This document shows, in pieces, positions 31,930-40,964 of a stretch of DNA of 64,000 nucleotides. Position 1 is the first letter of the stretch, and each line of letters begins with the position of its first letter. The notes beneath the pieces are model-generated. The model did not search any database. It was not told where the DNA came from and saw nothing but the letters and a program-made list of their open reading frames with translations. Origin of the DNA: Chionoecetes opilio (taxonomy: Eukaryota > Arthropoda > Malacostraca > Decapoda > Majidae); NCBI GenBank assembly GCA_016584305.1, contig JACEEZ010000371.1, forward strand, positions 18,501 to 82,500. Reading direction: 5' to 3'. The translations under genes were made by a program, and so were the position numbers.

Positions 31930-34410
31930 TGGGTCATGCATCTAAGAGTTCATAGGAAGAACTTTATCTTCCCAAACAAATATTAATGTGACGTTTCTCC
32001 GGCGTGAGTTTATCTGGGAATTCAGTGCACATTTGACATGTGGGATCTACGTAGGCCATGCCATGCCCCCCTGTACGGATTCAGTAGACTCCTCAAACAA
32101 GTTATTACTTTAAGGTTCAGTCTTTCTACTTCTCCATTACTCTGGGGTCTTATAGGCTTATACATTTATATCTTTGATGTTACAAATAGTTTACAAGTAC
32201 GTCTAGTATCTGATTGTTGAAACTCTGTACCGTTGTCTGACACAATTACCTTTGTGTAGTGAAATTGCAATTATTTGCTCGAATAATTATTGATGCGACC
32301 GTTTCAGCTCTTTTATTATTCATGGGCTGTATGATGCAATATCGGGAAAGATAATCGATGGCGACTAGCAAAGTATTTGTATCCATTTCTGGGACCAGTG
32401 AAGCTCGGTTGTATCGTGTGAAATCTTTCCAATGGTTTCTGGGGTATAGGGTTACGTTAGCATTGGTGCTGGGGAACGCGTGTACCCTTTACTTCCCCCC
32501 CCCCCCCCCCCGTGCAAATCGTGCAGTTATCTACGTGGAAAATGTCTTTTTCATGCGGCCAGACAAAGTACTTTAATTGTGCTTGCTTGAAGTCTTATCT
32601 TTTCCGGGGGTCCGCTGTGGGCACTGTTATGGAGCAGCTTTAATACTTCTGGGATAGTGTCTGAGGGCTTACTAACTGTTTTAACTATACCCTCGTGGTT
32701 ACGTCTGTGCATTACTATTTCTGCGTTTCTGTATAATAATTCATTAATATTTGAAATCGTTTCCTTGATTTAGCGGGTAGTTGTGGTTCTTGCTACATGT
32801 CGGGTCTGTTAGGTACGTTACTACTGTGCTCCACATGGATCCTTTTCCAGTTCCGTGCTGACTAGGTCTGTATCTTCGTGTGATTAATTCTTCAATACTA
32901 CATATTGAGGTCATTAACTCTGGTTCTGGGTAATGTTCCTCGAGAGGTGCGTTCTGCGGTAAGTTTTTCTTTCCTGGTATGTATTCAAAACTGACTTCAT
33001 AATTTGTAACGTCGGAACCATCTGCGCGAGTCTGCCTCTGAGGTTTTTGTGCTGAACAGATCGGATATTGCTTGTGATCAGTCCACACCTTCTTATCTTG
33101 TAACCTCGCAACGTGTCTCTAATTTTTCTAGACAGTATATTACTGCTAAAGTCTCCCGTTCTGTGATGCTGTAATTCGTTTTCTGCGGTTGTGCATAGTC
33201 TGGATGAATAAGCTATCGGTTGGAACGTTCCCTTTCTTTCCTGCATTAATATTCCCCCCTAGCCCTATATCTGAGGCGTTTTTTTTCCGGTGCATAGGAT
33301 AAATTCTTCGTGTAATCTGGGAAGATTAGTACGGGAATTGGTTGTTTGATTTTGAGCGTTTCAAATGATTGCTCTTGAGCGTGTCCCCAAGTAAAAATCT
33401 GATTCTTTTTCAATAGTGTGTTTAGGGGTTGTGCTATATCGCGTATCCCTTTATACAAAGATTCTATAGTAACTGTTAGAACAAGGAAAACCCTACTTTC
33501 TTCAACTGTGGTTGGCACTGGGTAAATTTCTTACGTCGTCGAGTTTGGGACTGTAATGTTTTAAATCCAATGTTTATCTATTTGGTGTCTAGGTAAATAA
33601 CCTTGGTCTTGTTAGGAAAGTACATTTCTCTATTTTCACTTTCAATCGGCTGAATGCTAGCCTAGAGAAAACCCAAGTAGTTTCTTAAAATGTTTTTTTT
33701 TTTTTTTTCTTCCTCTGCCGTCTGCGATACTATGAGTAGTCGTCTAGGAATACACTTGCCTGTGTTTCCGATAAGTCCTTTTGCAATACTGTGTTCATGC
33801 AGTTCAGTACGTTAATGGATGTTGATAAATCCAAAGAGGCAATGCGTTTTAAATCATTGTAAGTGTCCAGTCGGTTTGGAAAAAGCTGTAATGTCTTTTA
33901 GATTTCACTCTGCATTTCTATATAATCTGCAGAAGGCTGACTTTATGTCTATTGTGCTAAATAGTTATTTCCTGTTCCTAGACTGCGTGAGAATGTCAGA
34001 GATGCATGGTAATGGTAGACGATCTGGGCTAGGGCTTTGTTTAACTCCCTGTAGTCTATAACTGGGCGTACTGAACCGTCTGACTTTGGTACAGGATAGA
34101 GGAAAGTTCCACTCACTATCGCTAGTTCAATCACACTTGTGTGAGCATTTCACTGATCAATTGATTTACTGTGGCGAGCTTGAATGCGGCCAATCTATAT
34201 GCTGGTATTAAATCGGGCGTGTACCTGATTTTAATTTTATTTGATGTTTCAACACGTAGTCTTACCCAAAAGGTCCCCCTGGTAAAACTATTGCGTGCTC
34301 GTGTTCGTTAACATGATAAGAGTTCGTGCTCTGCAATCAGGTCGCTGGTAGGTTTAAGGTGGTTGAGGAGATCTCTCCCACCTCTACATCTTTTTGGATG
34401 AGGCCGACGA
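31930..34410 (-). pseudogene. Ty3/gypsy pol (RT, RNase H, integrase), right copy, frameshifted
   Basis: Minus-strand counterpart of the left-arm pol. The RT aspartate pair complements GTCGTC at 33739-33744 in a VFLDD-type context. RNase H and the downstream YIPGKK segment read around 32950-33300, with open pieces at 33246-33518 (IAQPLNTLLKKN) and 32914-33246. The integrase zinc-finger region lies near 32520-32640 and the core near 32360-32480. The low-complexity insert seen in the left arm is absent here. Instead this copy has a C run at about 32496-32511 where the left arm reads GGCGC within the Cys-pair region. The intervening sequence 30785-31929 is the same undefined 3' internal region as in the left arm. 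Confidence 0.8.
32494..32512 (+). repeat. Poly-C run, probable artefact
   Basis: The left-arm equivalent reads TTGCGCCGAAG with no C run. The run is therefore private to this copy and disrupts the integrase zinc-finger coding sequence. Confidence 0.6.
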
Positions 34411-35698
34411 AATGGTCAGTTTTGCAGTATCTGAGTTCTGGGGTTTTCATATTATTTTAATTGAGGTGTTTACAGACTTGGAAGATCCTATCTGGGTTCC
34501 TGGTTTCAAAGTGATGTTCTTATTCAGGTAACTCATTACTAAAACTTCTAATTTCCCATTTCTCTGATTTATAAACAGCGGAATTAAAGTTGCGTTTTTT
34601 TTTTCCTTTTACTCGATGGATTCTGGCATTGTAAATACTTCTGTTATTCTGCTTTAATTGCTTTTAACTCCATGTGTCACCTTGTAATGGACATGGCATG
34701 CAATTAGCGTCGACTCTATACATGTCCTGAAATAATTTTCATGGCTTCATCTGGGTCTGTAAACTTGTTCCGTTCTCTTGGGCCCTTACAGTAGCCTTGA
34801 TCGCTCTGCCAACGCTATTGGGGGTATTAATAGCATACAATGGGTATTCGTATTTAGCACGCCTATAAAGGGTTATGGATTCAGAAATGGGAGGAATTTG
34901 TATGAACAGTGACACCATGCGTTTATCAACGAGTTTCTGGTACTGGTTAACTGGCGGTATCAGGCTTCGTTTTCTAAATTTTCTAAGGTCTTACTGAGGT
35001 CTCGTGTCTTATATTGAGGGAAAATATCTTCATGCTATAGTTTGCGAGGTTTCTTACATTTGGTTCTATTTTGTTATCTTTTCTATTATGTATGCTATCT
35101 GTTTCTTTGCATCATATGTTCTATGTTTTCTTTTCTAATCATGTCTGTTATCTGTTTTCTGTATAATATCTGGGTTTCTGTCCGTCTATAATTAGGTCTA
35201 TAAATTTCTGCCGGAAGGTGGCGCTTGTTTTTCTATGTTCAATGGGTTTACTTGACGGACTGTGCGTATTTATCAAGATTTATCTATTTCACTTATCTAT
35301 ATCTCGACATTATTTATATCGTTATCTGTCTTTATTATTTCTTTCTTCAGCCACGAAAATGTAATACGTGTGATGGCGTGGCATGCTGAGTTCTGTGCGT
35401 TCAGCGGTACTTTTAATTGGATTATCATAGTGTGGGTTTCTATCTTTCAGTCCACCGCTCATGTGGCGGAATATTGACAAAGTATTTCAATTTATTTTCA
35501 CATTGCAGTACTGCGCTGCGTATTCTGTGTGCTTGGCAACGTAAAAATATTCGAGTCGCGTCAGCGGGCGGGCCGGGAACAGTGTCGTGGGTACTATAGT
35601 GTCGTTTCCTTGGGATAGGGTGTGCGGCTGAGGGTGTCCCCCCCGCTGTTCACTCGGAAACGTGTTCTACTGCATTTCATATATTGTTTATAGTTTTG

Positions 35699-35812
35699 CC
35701 GTGTTCTCCTTCGTGGTTTCTAAATTGTTTACTAACCTCTTGTTTTCTATTGGCTGTGTTCTCCTTTGTGGTTTTCTAAATTGTTTTCTAAACCTCTTGT
35801 TTTCTAATTTCT
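35699..35812 (+). repeat. ~55 bp tandem duplication
   Basis: The block GTGTTCTCCTTCGTGGTTTC followed by TAAATTGTTT, CTAACCTCTTGTTTTCTA occurs twice in direct succession, differing by small indels. Confidence 0.8.
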
Positions 35813-36284
35813 GGATGTCTAGTGTATAGTTTACAGCTCTGTTTACGTTGGATTATGTGCCATTCATGAGAACTATGATCCAGGTTTATGAAAATGCAGA
35901 ATCGATTACTTGTAGGCTACAGCTTATATGTTGATTATCCATTGACTACAATATGGCAAGGAATGTCCTGTTATTTGCAAAAGTAAACAAAAATACCTTT
36001 GTTTGAACGCTGGCGACGTCTGTCTACTTGACGTGAAAGCAGGAAGGTGCGGGTGAAGGTTTATACTTCAGTAGATTACTGTGCGTTTAAGGACTTCCAA
36101 CTTTAAACTTATCAATTAGCACTTTCCTATTCTCAATGATAGTAACAATTCTGTTTATGATGGAATTGGTTAACGTCAATAGAGTTGGAATCACTGGAGG
36201 CCCTTGAGATGTCTGACACGGTATTCATGTTTTCACTTGCCATTTTCGGCGTTAAGTTTAACTGAATTAACTTACTTATAACAA

Positions 36285-36464
36285 GATTATGATAAGATTT
36301 TCATCCTATCTAGACACTTTGCAAGTACCATCTACAAGGTTATTGACTATACAAAGCGCCGCCACGTCAGAACGAACTAGGCGGACTCGAACCGCTGACC
36401 GAATGCACAGGGACGCTGCACATTGCGAACTCACGTCTCTACCAACCTTGCCACCCTGACGGGC
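36285..36464 (-). mobile_element. tRNA-derived SINE with 12 bp target duplication
   Basis: On the minus strand: head GCCCGTCAGGGTGGCAAGG, A box TGGCAAGGTTGG (complement of 36442-36453), perfect B box GGTTCGAGTCC (complement of 36383-36393), and a body ending in AGATAGGATGAAAATCTTAT. The flanks TACTTATAACAA (36273-36284) and TACTTACAACAA (36465-36476) form a 12 bp target duplication with one mismatch, which fixes both ends. It interrupts the gypsy gag-side region, so it is younger than that insertion. It is the most complete of the three copies of this family here. Confidence 0.8.
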
Positions 36465-36997
36465 TACTTACAACAAACAAATTCCTTTCTACGTCCTACT
36501 GATATTGATGATAAACCTACAGAACATAATGCTTCATACCTTGGCTAAATGGTGAGACTGAGAGAGAGAGCAGAGGTAATATCTAAAACCTTGGGGTCTG
36601 CAGGGGTGTGGGTGGCGTCGGCGAGGGGACATACAGACACACAACACCTTTTCTTCGTATGTCAGGATCGTCCTGTTAATTAGAGAGGAATTAGTTTACA
36701 AGCAACAATATATAGATAACACGTGACTTAAAAGGAAGGTATTATACTTCACAGGAGTGTATTGTGGAGACGAAACTGATGTCTGTGGTGAGAAATACAG
36801 CCGCGGGAGCACGGAGTGTGCGTCCTAGAAGAGGTTCTTGGCCATGTGGCACCCCAGGCGGATGAATACAAGCTTCAGGCGAGCCTCGTGTAGGCTGGCT
36901 GGCGGTGCTGCGGCTGAGTCACCAACGTAGGGTCTTGAGCTGGGAACTGTGCAGGGGATGGCGGCTTCTTCTTCTGTGTCTTCGGTCAGGGTCTTCT

Positions 36998-37185
36998 TCC
37001 TTTCTTGTTTATTTTTCTTTCTTCTTTCTTGTTTATTTTTCTTTCTTCTTTCTCTTCTTTCTTCTCAGTGCGTGCTGGTTTCTTTCTTGTTTATTCTTCT
37101 TTCTTCTTTATTAGTACGTGCTGGTTTCTTTCTTGTTTATTCTTCTTTCTTCTTTCTTCTTAGTGCGTGCTGGTTTCTTTCTAAG
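36998..37185 (+). repeat. TTTCTT-rich tandem repeat with GTGCGTGCTGG units
   Basis: Three units each contain AGTGCGTGCTGGTTTC (or AGTACGTGCTGG) separated by TTTCTTGTTTATTCTTC-type pyrimidine-rich spacers. The plus-strand open frames through it encode Phe/Leu/Ser low-complexity peptides and are not genes. Confidence 0.8.
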
Positions 37186-37453
37186 GCGTGAGAGAACGAT
37201 TGACGTGGGAGGCGAGTGAGGAAGGCGAGTGTGTGAGTGTGTGTATGCCCAAGCAGCCCAAGGCCAAAGGAGGTCTCTTTCTGGGCCTTGTGTAGGCCTA
37301 TTTGGTAGTCGATCGTGTGGGCGGCGGTGAGTCACGTACGGAGTGATCTGGTGACTGCCGTTGATTTTCTTCTATTTCTTCTTTCTTTGCGTGTTGTTTT
37401 CACCAGTCACTTGTTTCTTGTGATGTAACGTTCTCTTCGGAGCTATGAGTTCG

Positions 37454-37471
37454 GATCCCGTCAAGCAACCA
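37454..37471 (-). promoter_or_regulatory. Candidate gypsy primer-binding site
   Basis: Four bases inside the 5' LTR end the minus strand reads TGGTTGCTTGACGGGATC. It begins with TGG, the complement of a tRNA CCA tail, and its complement GATCCCGTCAAGCAACCA resembles a tRNA 3' half. Which tRNA is not determined. Confidence 0.45.
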
Positions 37472-37475
37472 CCAC

Positions 37476-38093
37476 TGTTAGGTGCCGGTTTTTGCTATGC
37501 ACCGTTTGCCATGCACTTTGGTCATGCACGGGTTGGAATAATCAGTCGGTTATCTTTCTTGGATTTATTAAGGATAACAACTGTAACTTTCATTCACTTG
37601 TAGTATTCAGGAACTCTCTATTTCTCTCGTGTTCACTCGCGTGTAGAATGTTCAATCTCTCACTGTCTCTCGTGTTCACTCGCGTGTAGAATGTTCAATC
37701 TCTCACTGTCTCTCGTGTTCACTCGTAATGTTGGTCTTTGCCCACGGGTCGCGTGTGGGACTATCGGGGACCAAAAGTTATCTGCCCAAAACATGTTGAG
37801 TCTTTTATCAACTAACCTAAACCTTGACGTCACGTCACGTCACGTCTTGGGAGCTACCAATAAGAGACAAGACATACACTGTCCGCCCTTTCTCTTCAGC
37901 CAATCATGAAGCCAATGGAAATGTCTGAATTACACTTTTTCGTAATCTAAACCTTAATCTTTGTTTTGACATGAAGGAAAAGTAATGGCTTTCCTAGCCA
38001 GTGATGCACTAACTTCTCTCTCTCTCTTTCTCGGTAATCAATCAATCTAGCTAACTTATTCCTATCCTTATTCAGACTAAAACACCTATTACA
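37476..38093 (-). repeat. Gypsy 5' LTR
   Basis: 618 bp, bounded by TGTAATAGGTG and CACCTAACA on the minus strand. The central part contains a 43 bp direct duplication (37624-37709: CTCTCGTGTTCACTCGCG plus a TGTAGAATGTTCAATCTCTC block) present once in the other two LTRs. The CRE-like cluster is at 37825-37844. It ends next to the candidate PBS. Confidence 0.8.
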
Positions 38094-38180
38094 GTACGGT
38101 AGGGGTTAATAATTGTATAAAAAGAAATGGCCGACGCTATAGGAAACTTTATTTAAGGGGAGGAGGCGATGCTGTAGAGT
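38094..38180 (-). repeat. Mini-repeat unit flanking the gypsy element
   Basis: GTACGGTAGGGGTTAATAATTG through AAATGGCCGACGC and AACTTTATTTAAGGGG. It matches 27571-27660 and supplies the target site of the gypsy insertion. Confidence 0.65.
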
Positions 38181-38214
38181 TAAAAATGGACCCTACCCAT
38201 AACACGTCACGGTT

Positions 38215-38700
38215 GTTTACCACGGTGCATTGTGGGGCATAAGTCGGGGTCGCCGCGGGTGGACCTACGAGGGAAAATACGGCGATGAAGAATTCGGTTA
38301 TTTTGCGCCCCCCCCCCCCCCCCCCCCGGTGAAATTGATATTCCAGGTATATATTACAGTGCTATGTTCTCGATGACAACACTATAGAGAAGACCTGAGG
38401 TAATGGCTGATGTGCAGAGGCTTTTAAACCAAGAAACAGAGTCAAAACAGAGCTCGTCAAAAGGTAAGCAAACTGGTAGGTACGTAATGTGTCCTATCAC
38501 TTGCTTACTTTTTAATGAGACTCTTGATGTGACTGTTTTCCTGCGTTTAGAAGCCTTTGCACATCAACCATCACTCAGGTCTTCTCTATGTTGTCAGCGA
38601 GACGGAAATAAGCCTCTGGAATATCAATTTGCCCGAAACAAATCGAAATTTTTCATCGTCGTAGCTTCTCTTGTAGGTTGTAACATATTCATGGTCTATG
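38215..38700. repeat. Left terminal hairpin of foldback element 2
   Basis: A stem of about 230 bp folds around a loop near 38483. A ~20 bp C run at 38308-38327 is absent from the other arms. The ascending strand carries the exon-like block described separately. The descending strand carries its complement (CACTTGCTTAC ... GCACATCAACCATCACTC). Confidence 0.7.
38403..38467 (+). pseudogene. Exon-like block: ATG to splice donor inside the hairpin stem
   Basis: GAGGTAATGG start context, an open frame beginning MADVQRLLNQETES, then an AAAAG|GTAAGC splice-donor-like junction near 38465. The same block recurs in the other hairpin arms, where two of them keep ATGGTTGATGTG. Upstream lies GC-rich sequence (GGGGTCGCCGCGGG) that looks like a 5' UTR. 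This could be a host first exon captured by the element, or a remnant of the element's own gene. I do not recognise the protein, and no second exon is visible here. Confidence 0.35.
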
Positions 38701-39214
38701 ATAGATTAAAATACCTATTAATTGAGTCCTTTTGTTGTCTTTCCTCAAATAAGTAGTGGTCATCATGGTTTTAAGTGGTACTTGACGAGCCAATGAATAC
38801 TCTGAGTCTTACCCCACATCCACCAACCTTTGCTTTGATTTATTCTTAGTACTCCATCCATAAAAACAAAGGGGCATCAACCACCGTGACATTACCCATC
38901 CTTGCCTCATGTATACCTGGTGTACTGTCGTCTACCGATTATTTTTCTCCCTACACAATCGGGAAACTCGCCGACGTAATGGCTAGGTTAGATTTTGCTT
39001 TGATTAATCTCATTACTCACATCCACAAACAAGTTACATAACCCACGGTTGACTTTACCATCCTTGCCTCTGGTACCTGGTACTCTCGTCTACCAAAATG
39101 CTCGTCCCTACATTAAATCGGGGAAAAACTCGCGACGGTAAAGTTAGGTTAGTGGTAATAATGGACGAAGAGTTGCGCGGTCGTTTCAGAAGCCACCCGT
39201 TTTGTCTTGGCCTA

Positions 39215-39320
39215 CAATAGGTGCTTGTTTAAGGAGATAGTTTTTTTAATGGGTCTGCGCCAAAAAAAAACTTTATCTCCATTTAAAACAAGCACTTATT
39301 GTAGGCAAAGAAAAAAATAG
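39215..39320. repeat. Central palindrome of foldback element 2
   Basis: AATAGGTGCTTGTTTAAGGAG is followed, after a short loop with GGGTCTGCGCC, by its complement TTTAAAACAAGCACTTATTG. It marks the symmetry axis of the element. Confidence 0.75.
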
Positions 39321-39834
39321 TCGGTGTCTCTAGAAAACGGACCCGCGGCAACTCTCGTCCATTATTACCCCTAACCTAACCAACCGTCGGCGAGTTTTCC
39401 CGATTTATGTAGGGACGAGCATTTGGGTAGACGAGAGTACTAGGACCATGAGGCAAGGATGGGTAATGTCACCGTGTTATGCAACTTGTTTATGGATGAG
39501 TAATAGATAAATCAAAGCCCAAAAAATCTAACCTAGCCATTACCGTTAGCGAATGTTTTCCGATATGTGTAGGGAGGAAAAATATCGGTAGACGCCAGAT
39601 ACCAGGTATATCATGAGGCAAGGATGGATAATGTCACAGTGGTTATGCAGCGTGTTTATGGAGGAGAATAAGATTTAAACAAAGCATAAAGGTTGGTTGA
39701 TGTTGGTACAGATCAAGAGTATCATTGGCTCATCAAGTAAACACTTAACCATGATTGTACCACTACTTATTATGAGGAAAAAACAACAACAGGAACTCAA
39801 ATTAATAAGGGTTATTTTAATCTATCACTAACCA

Positions 39835-40290
39835 TGAATATGTACAACCTACAAGAGAAGACTAACTACGACGATGAAAAAATTTCAAGTTGTTTTGGAG
39901 CGAAATTTGATATTCCAGGTGCTATATTTCCGTGCTCGCTGACAAACATATGATAAGACCTGAGGTGATGGTTGATGTGCAAAAGGCTTCTAAACCAGGA
40001 AAAACAGTCACCAGCAGTCTCATTAAGAAGTAAGCAGTGGTTAGGGACACATACGTACTACCAGTTGCTTACCTTTTGACGAGGCTCTGTATGACTCTGT
40101 TTTCTTGGTTTTAAAGCCTCTGCACATCAGCCATTACCTCTAGGTCTCTCTATAGTGTTGTCAGCGAGAACAGAGCACTGTAATATAGCACCTGGAATAC
40201 AATTTCGCGCAAAAATAAACTCGAAATTCTTCCATCGCCGTAGTTTTCCCTTCGTGGGTCCACCCGCGGCGACCCCGCATTATCCCCACA
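39835..40290. repeat. Right terminal hairpin of foldback element 2
   Basis: Contains GTGATGGTTGATGTGCAAAA, then AGAAGTAAGCAGTGG, a short loop near 40050 and the complementary strand (CCAGTTGCTTACCTTTTGAC). It pairs with the left hairpin in inverted orientation. Confidence 0.7.
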
Positions 40291-40374
40291 ATGCCACCGA
40301 TGTAACCAAATCGTGACGTAGTTATGTCTGGGGCCCATTGTCTGAGAATGGACAGTTAAAAAACACGAAAAAAA

Positions 40375-40600
40375 TCAAATACCGATAACGGTAATAACGG
40401 TTATTCTTGTACGGTATCGGTTATACTGGTATCGTAATTAATACCGGTGTGAGTACGTACGGTTATTCGCCAGCAAACCGGTATCGGCAATACCGGTATG
40501 TTCTTGATACCGCACAAACCCTAGTGTGAGGAGTCTCGTACCGGTATTATTCCCGAAACCGTATCGGCAATACGGTATTTTCTTGATACCGCACAACCCT
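40375..40600. repeat. CGGTA-rich minisatellite next to foldback element 2
   Basis: Words such as ATACCGGTAT, GGTATCGGCAATACCGG and TTCTTGATACCGCAC repeat in both orientations. It is related to the arrays at 26600 and 27690. A C-rich stretch follows to about 40810 with no gene recognised. Confidence 0.7.
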
Positions 40601-40964
40601 AGCCATGAGGAAGGAGCGGGCACAAGATCACGTCCTCCCCCTGCCCATCCCACACAACCACCCCACCTCTCCCATCTATTAAAAGGACGTACCTACCCCC
40701 TTACCACCAGGCACCCTCCACCCACGCGGCCACGGTGCCAGGCGCCGCCTACCGACAACACACAGCCTCAACCTTGCCTTCCCCAACCACCACCCACCTC
40801 ACATCACCCCTACATGCATTACGCCATACGTAACAATATGCCATATGGACATCATAAGTCATATAAACCCAACGTCGTTATTTTGAGCATTTTGCAGATA
40901 TAGATAAACAAGTAAGGCGAGGGTAAGGAGTTACACCCATATTTCGTTTAATCCAGCCACGCTG

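Larger units (their letters stand above)
27354..35440 (-). repeat. Right arm of ~16.4 kb palindrome
   Basis: Inverted partner of 19045-27177. It ends inside the gag-side part of the gypsy element at 30219-38093, shortly after ATTATCATAGTGTGG. The arm breakpoint therefore cuts through a transposon that continues on this side only. Confidence 0.85.
34411..37453 (-). pseudogene. Gypsy gag and leader region, right copy
   Basis: This spans from the RT-side region to the primer-binding site. The part up to 35440 mirrors the left arm, and the rest is present only here. No zinc knuckle or protease motif could be identified. Embedded features are a ~55 bp tandem duplication at 35699-35812, a SINE at 36285-36464 and a tandem repeat at 36998-37185. 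The position between PBS and pol is the basis for calling it gag; the sequence itself gives no domain. Confidence 0.4.
30219..38093 (-). mobile_element. Full-length Ty3/gypsy LTR retrotransposon with TSD
   Basis: Minus-strand element: 5' LTR at 37476-38093, internal region with gag-side and pol sequence, 3' LTR at 30219-30784. Total length is about 7.9 kb, including a 180 bp SINE insertion. The flank after the 5' LTR start is GTACGGTAGGGG. At the other end the flank reads CTATGCTTAC, and in the mirrored arm GCATAGTAAAA/CTATGCTGTC. Comparison with the unoccupied mini-repeat (CTGTACGGTTGGGG at about 27571) indicates a GTAC target duplication, slightly corrupted on the 3' side. Frameshifts throughout make it non-functional as read, though sequencing error may explain many. 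Confidence 0.75.
38181..40345. mobile_element. Composite foldback element, copy 2
   Basis: The cleaner copy of the element at 2210-6690. Ends: GGACCCTACCCATAACACGTC on the left and its complement GACGTAGTTATGTCTGGGGCCC on the right. Order: terminal hairpin (38215-38700), two ~180 bp units (38800-39140), a central palindrome (39215-39320), two inverted units (39370-39690), terminal hairpin (39835-40290). Both flanks match a continuous sequence elsewhere (27650-27700 and its mirror 26830-26895), which serves as the empty site. No transposase is encoded. Confidence 0.75.

Noticed and set aside
36383..36464. Functional tRNA gene on the minus strand
   Set aside because: The boxes fit, but the target duplication brackets a ~180 bp unit with a body and tail, so it is a SINE.
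37476..38093. Solo LTR
   Set aside because: The bases flanking it do not form a target duplication with each other, a PBS-like sequence follows its 3' end, and the GTAC flank instead pairs with the flank of the LTR at 30219.
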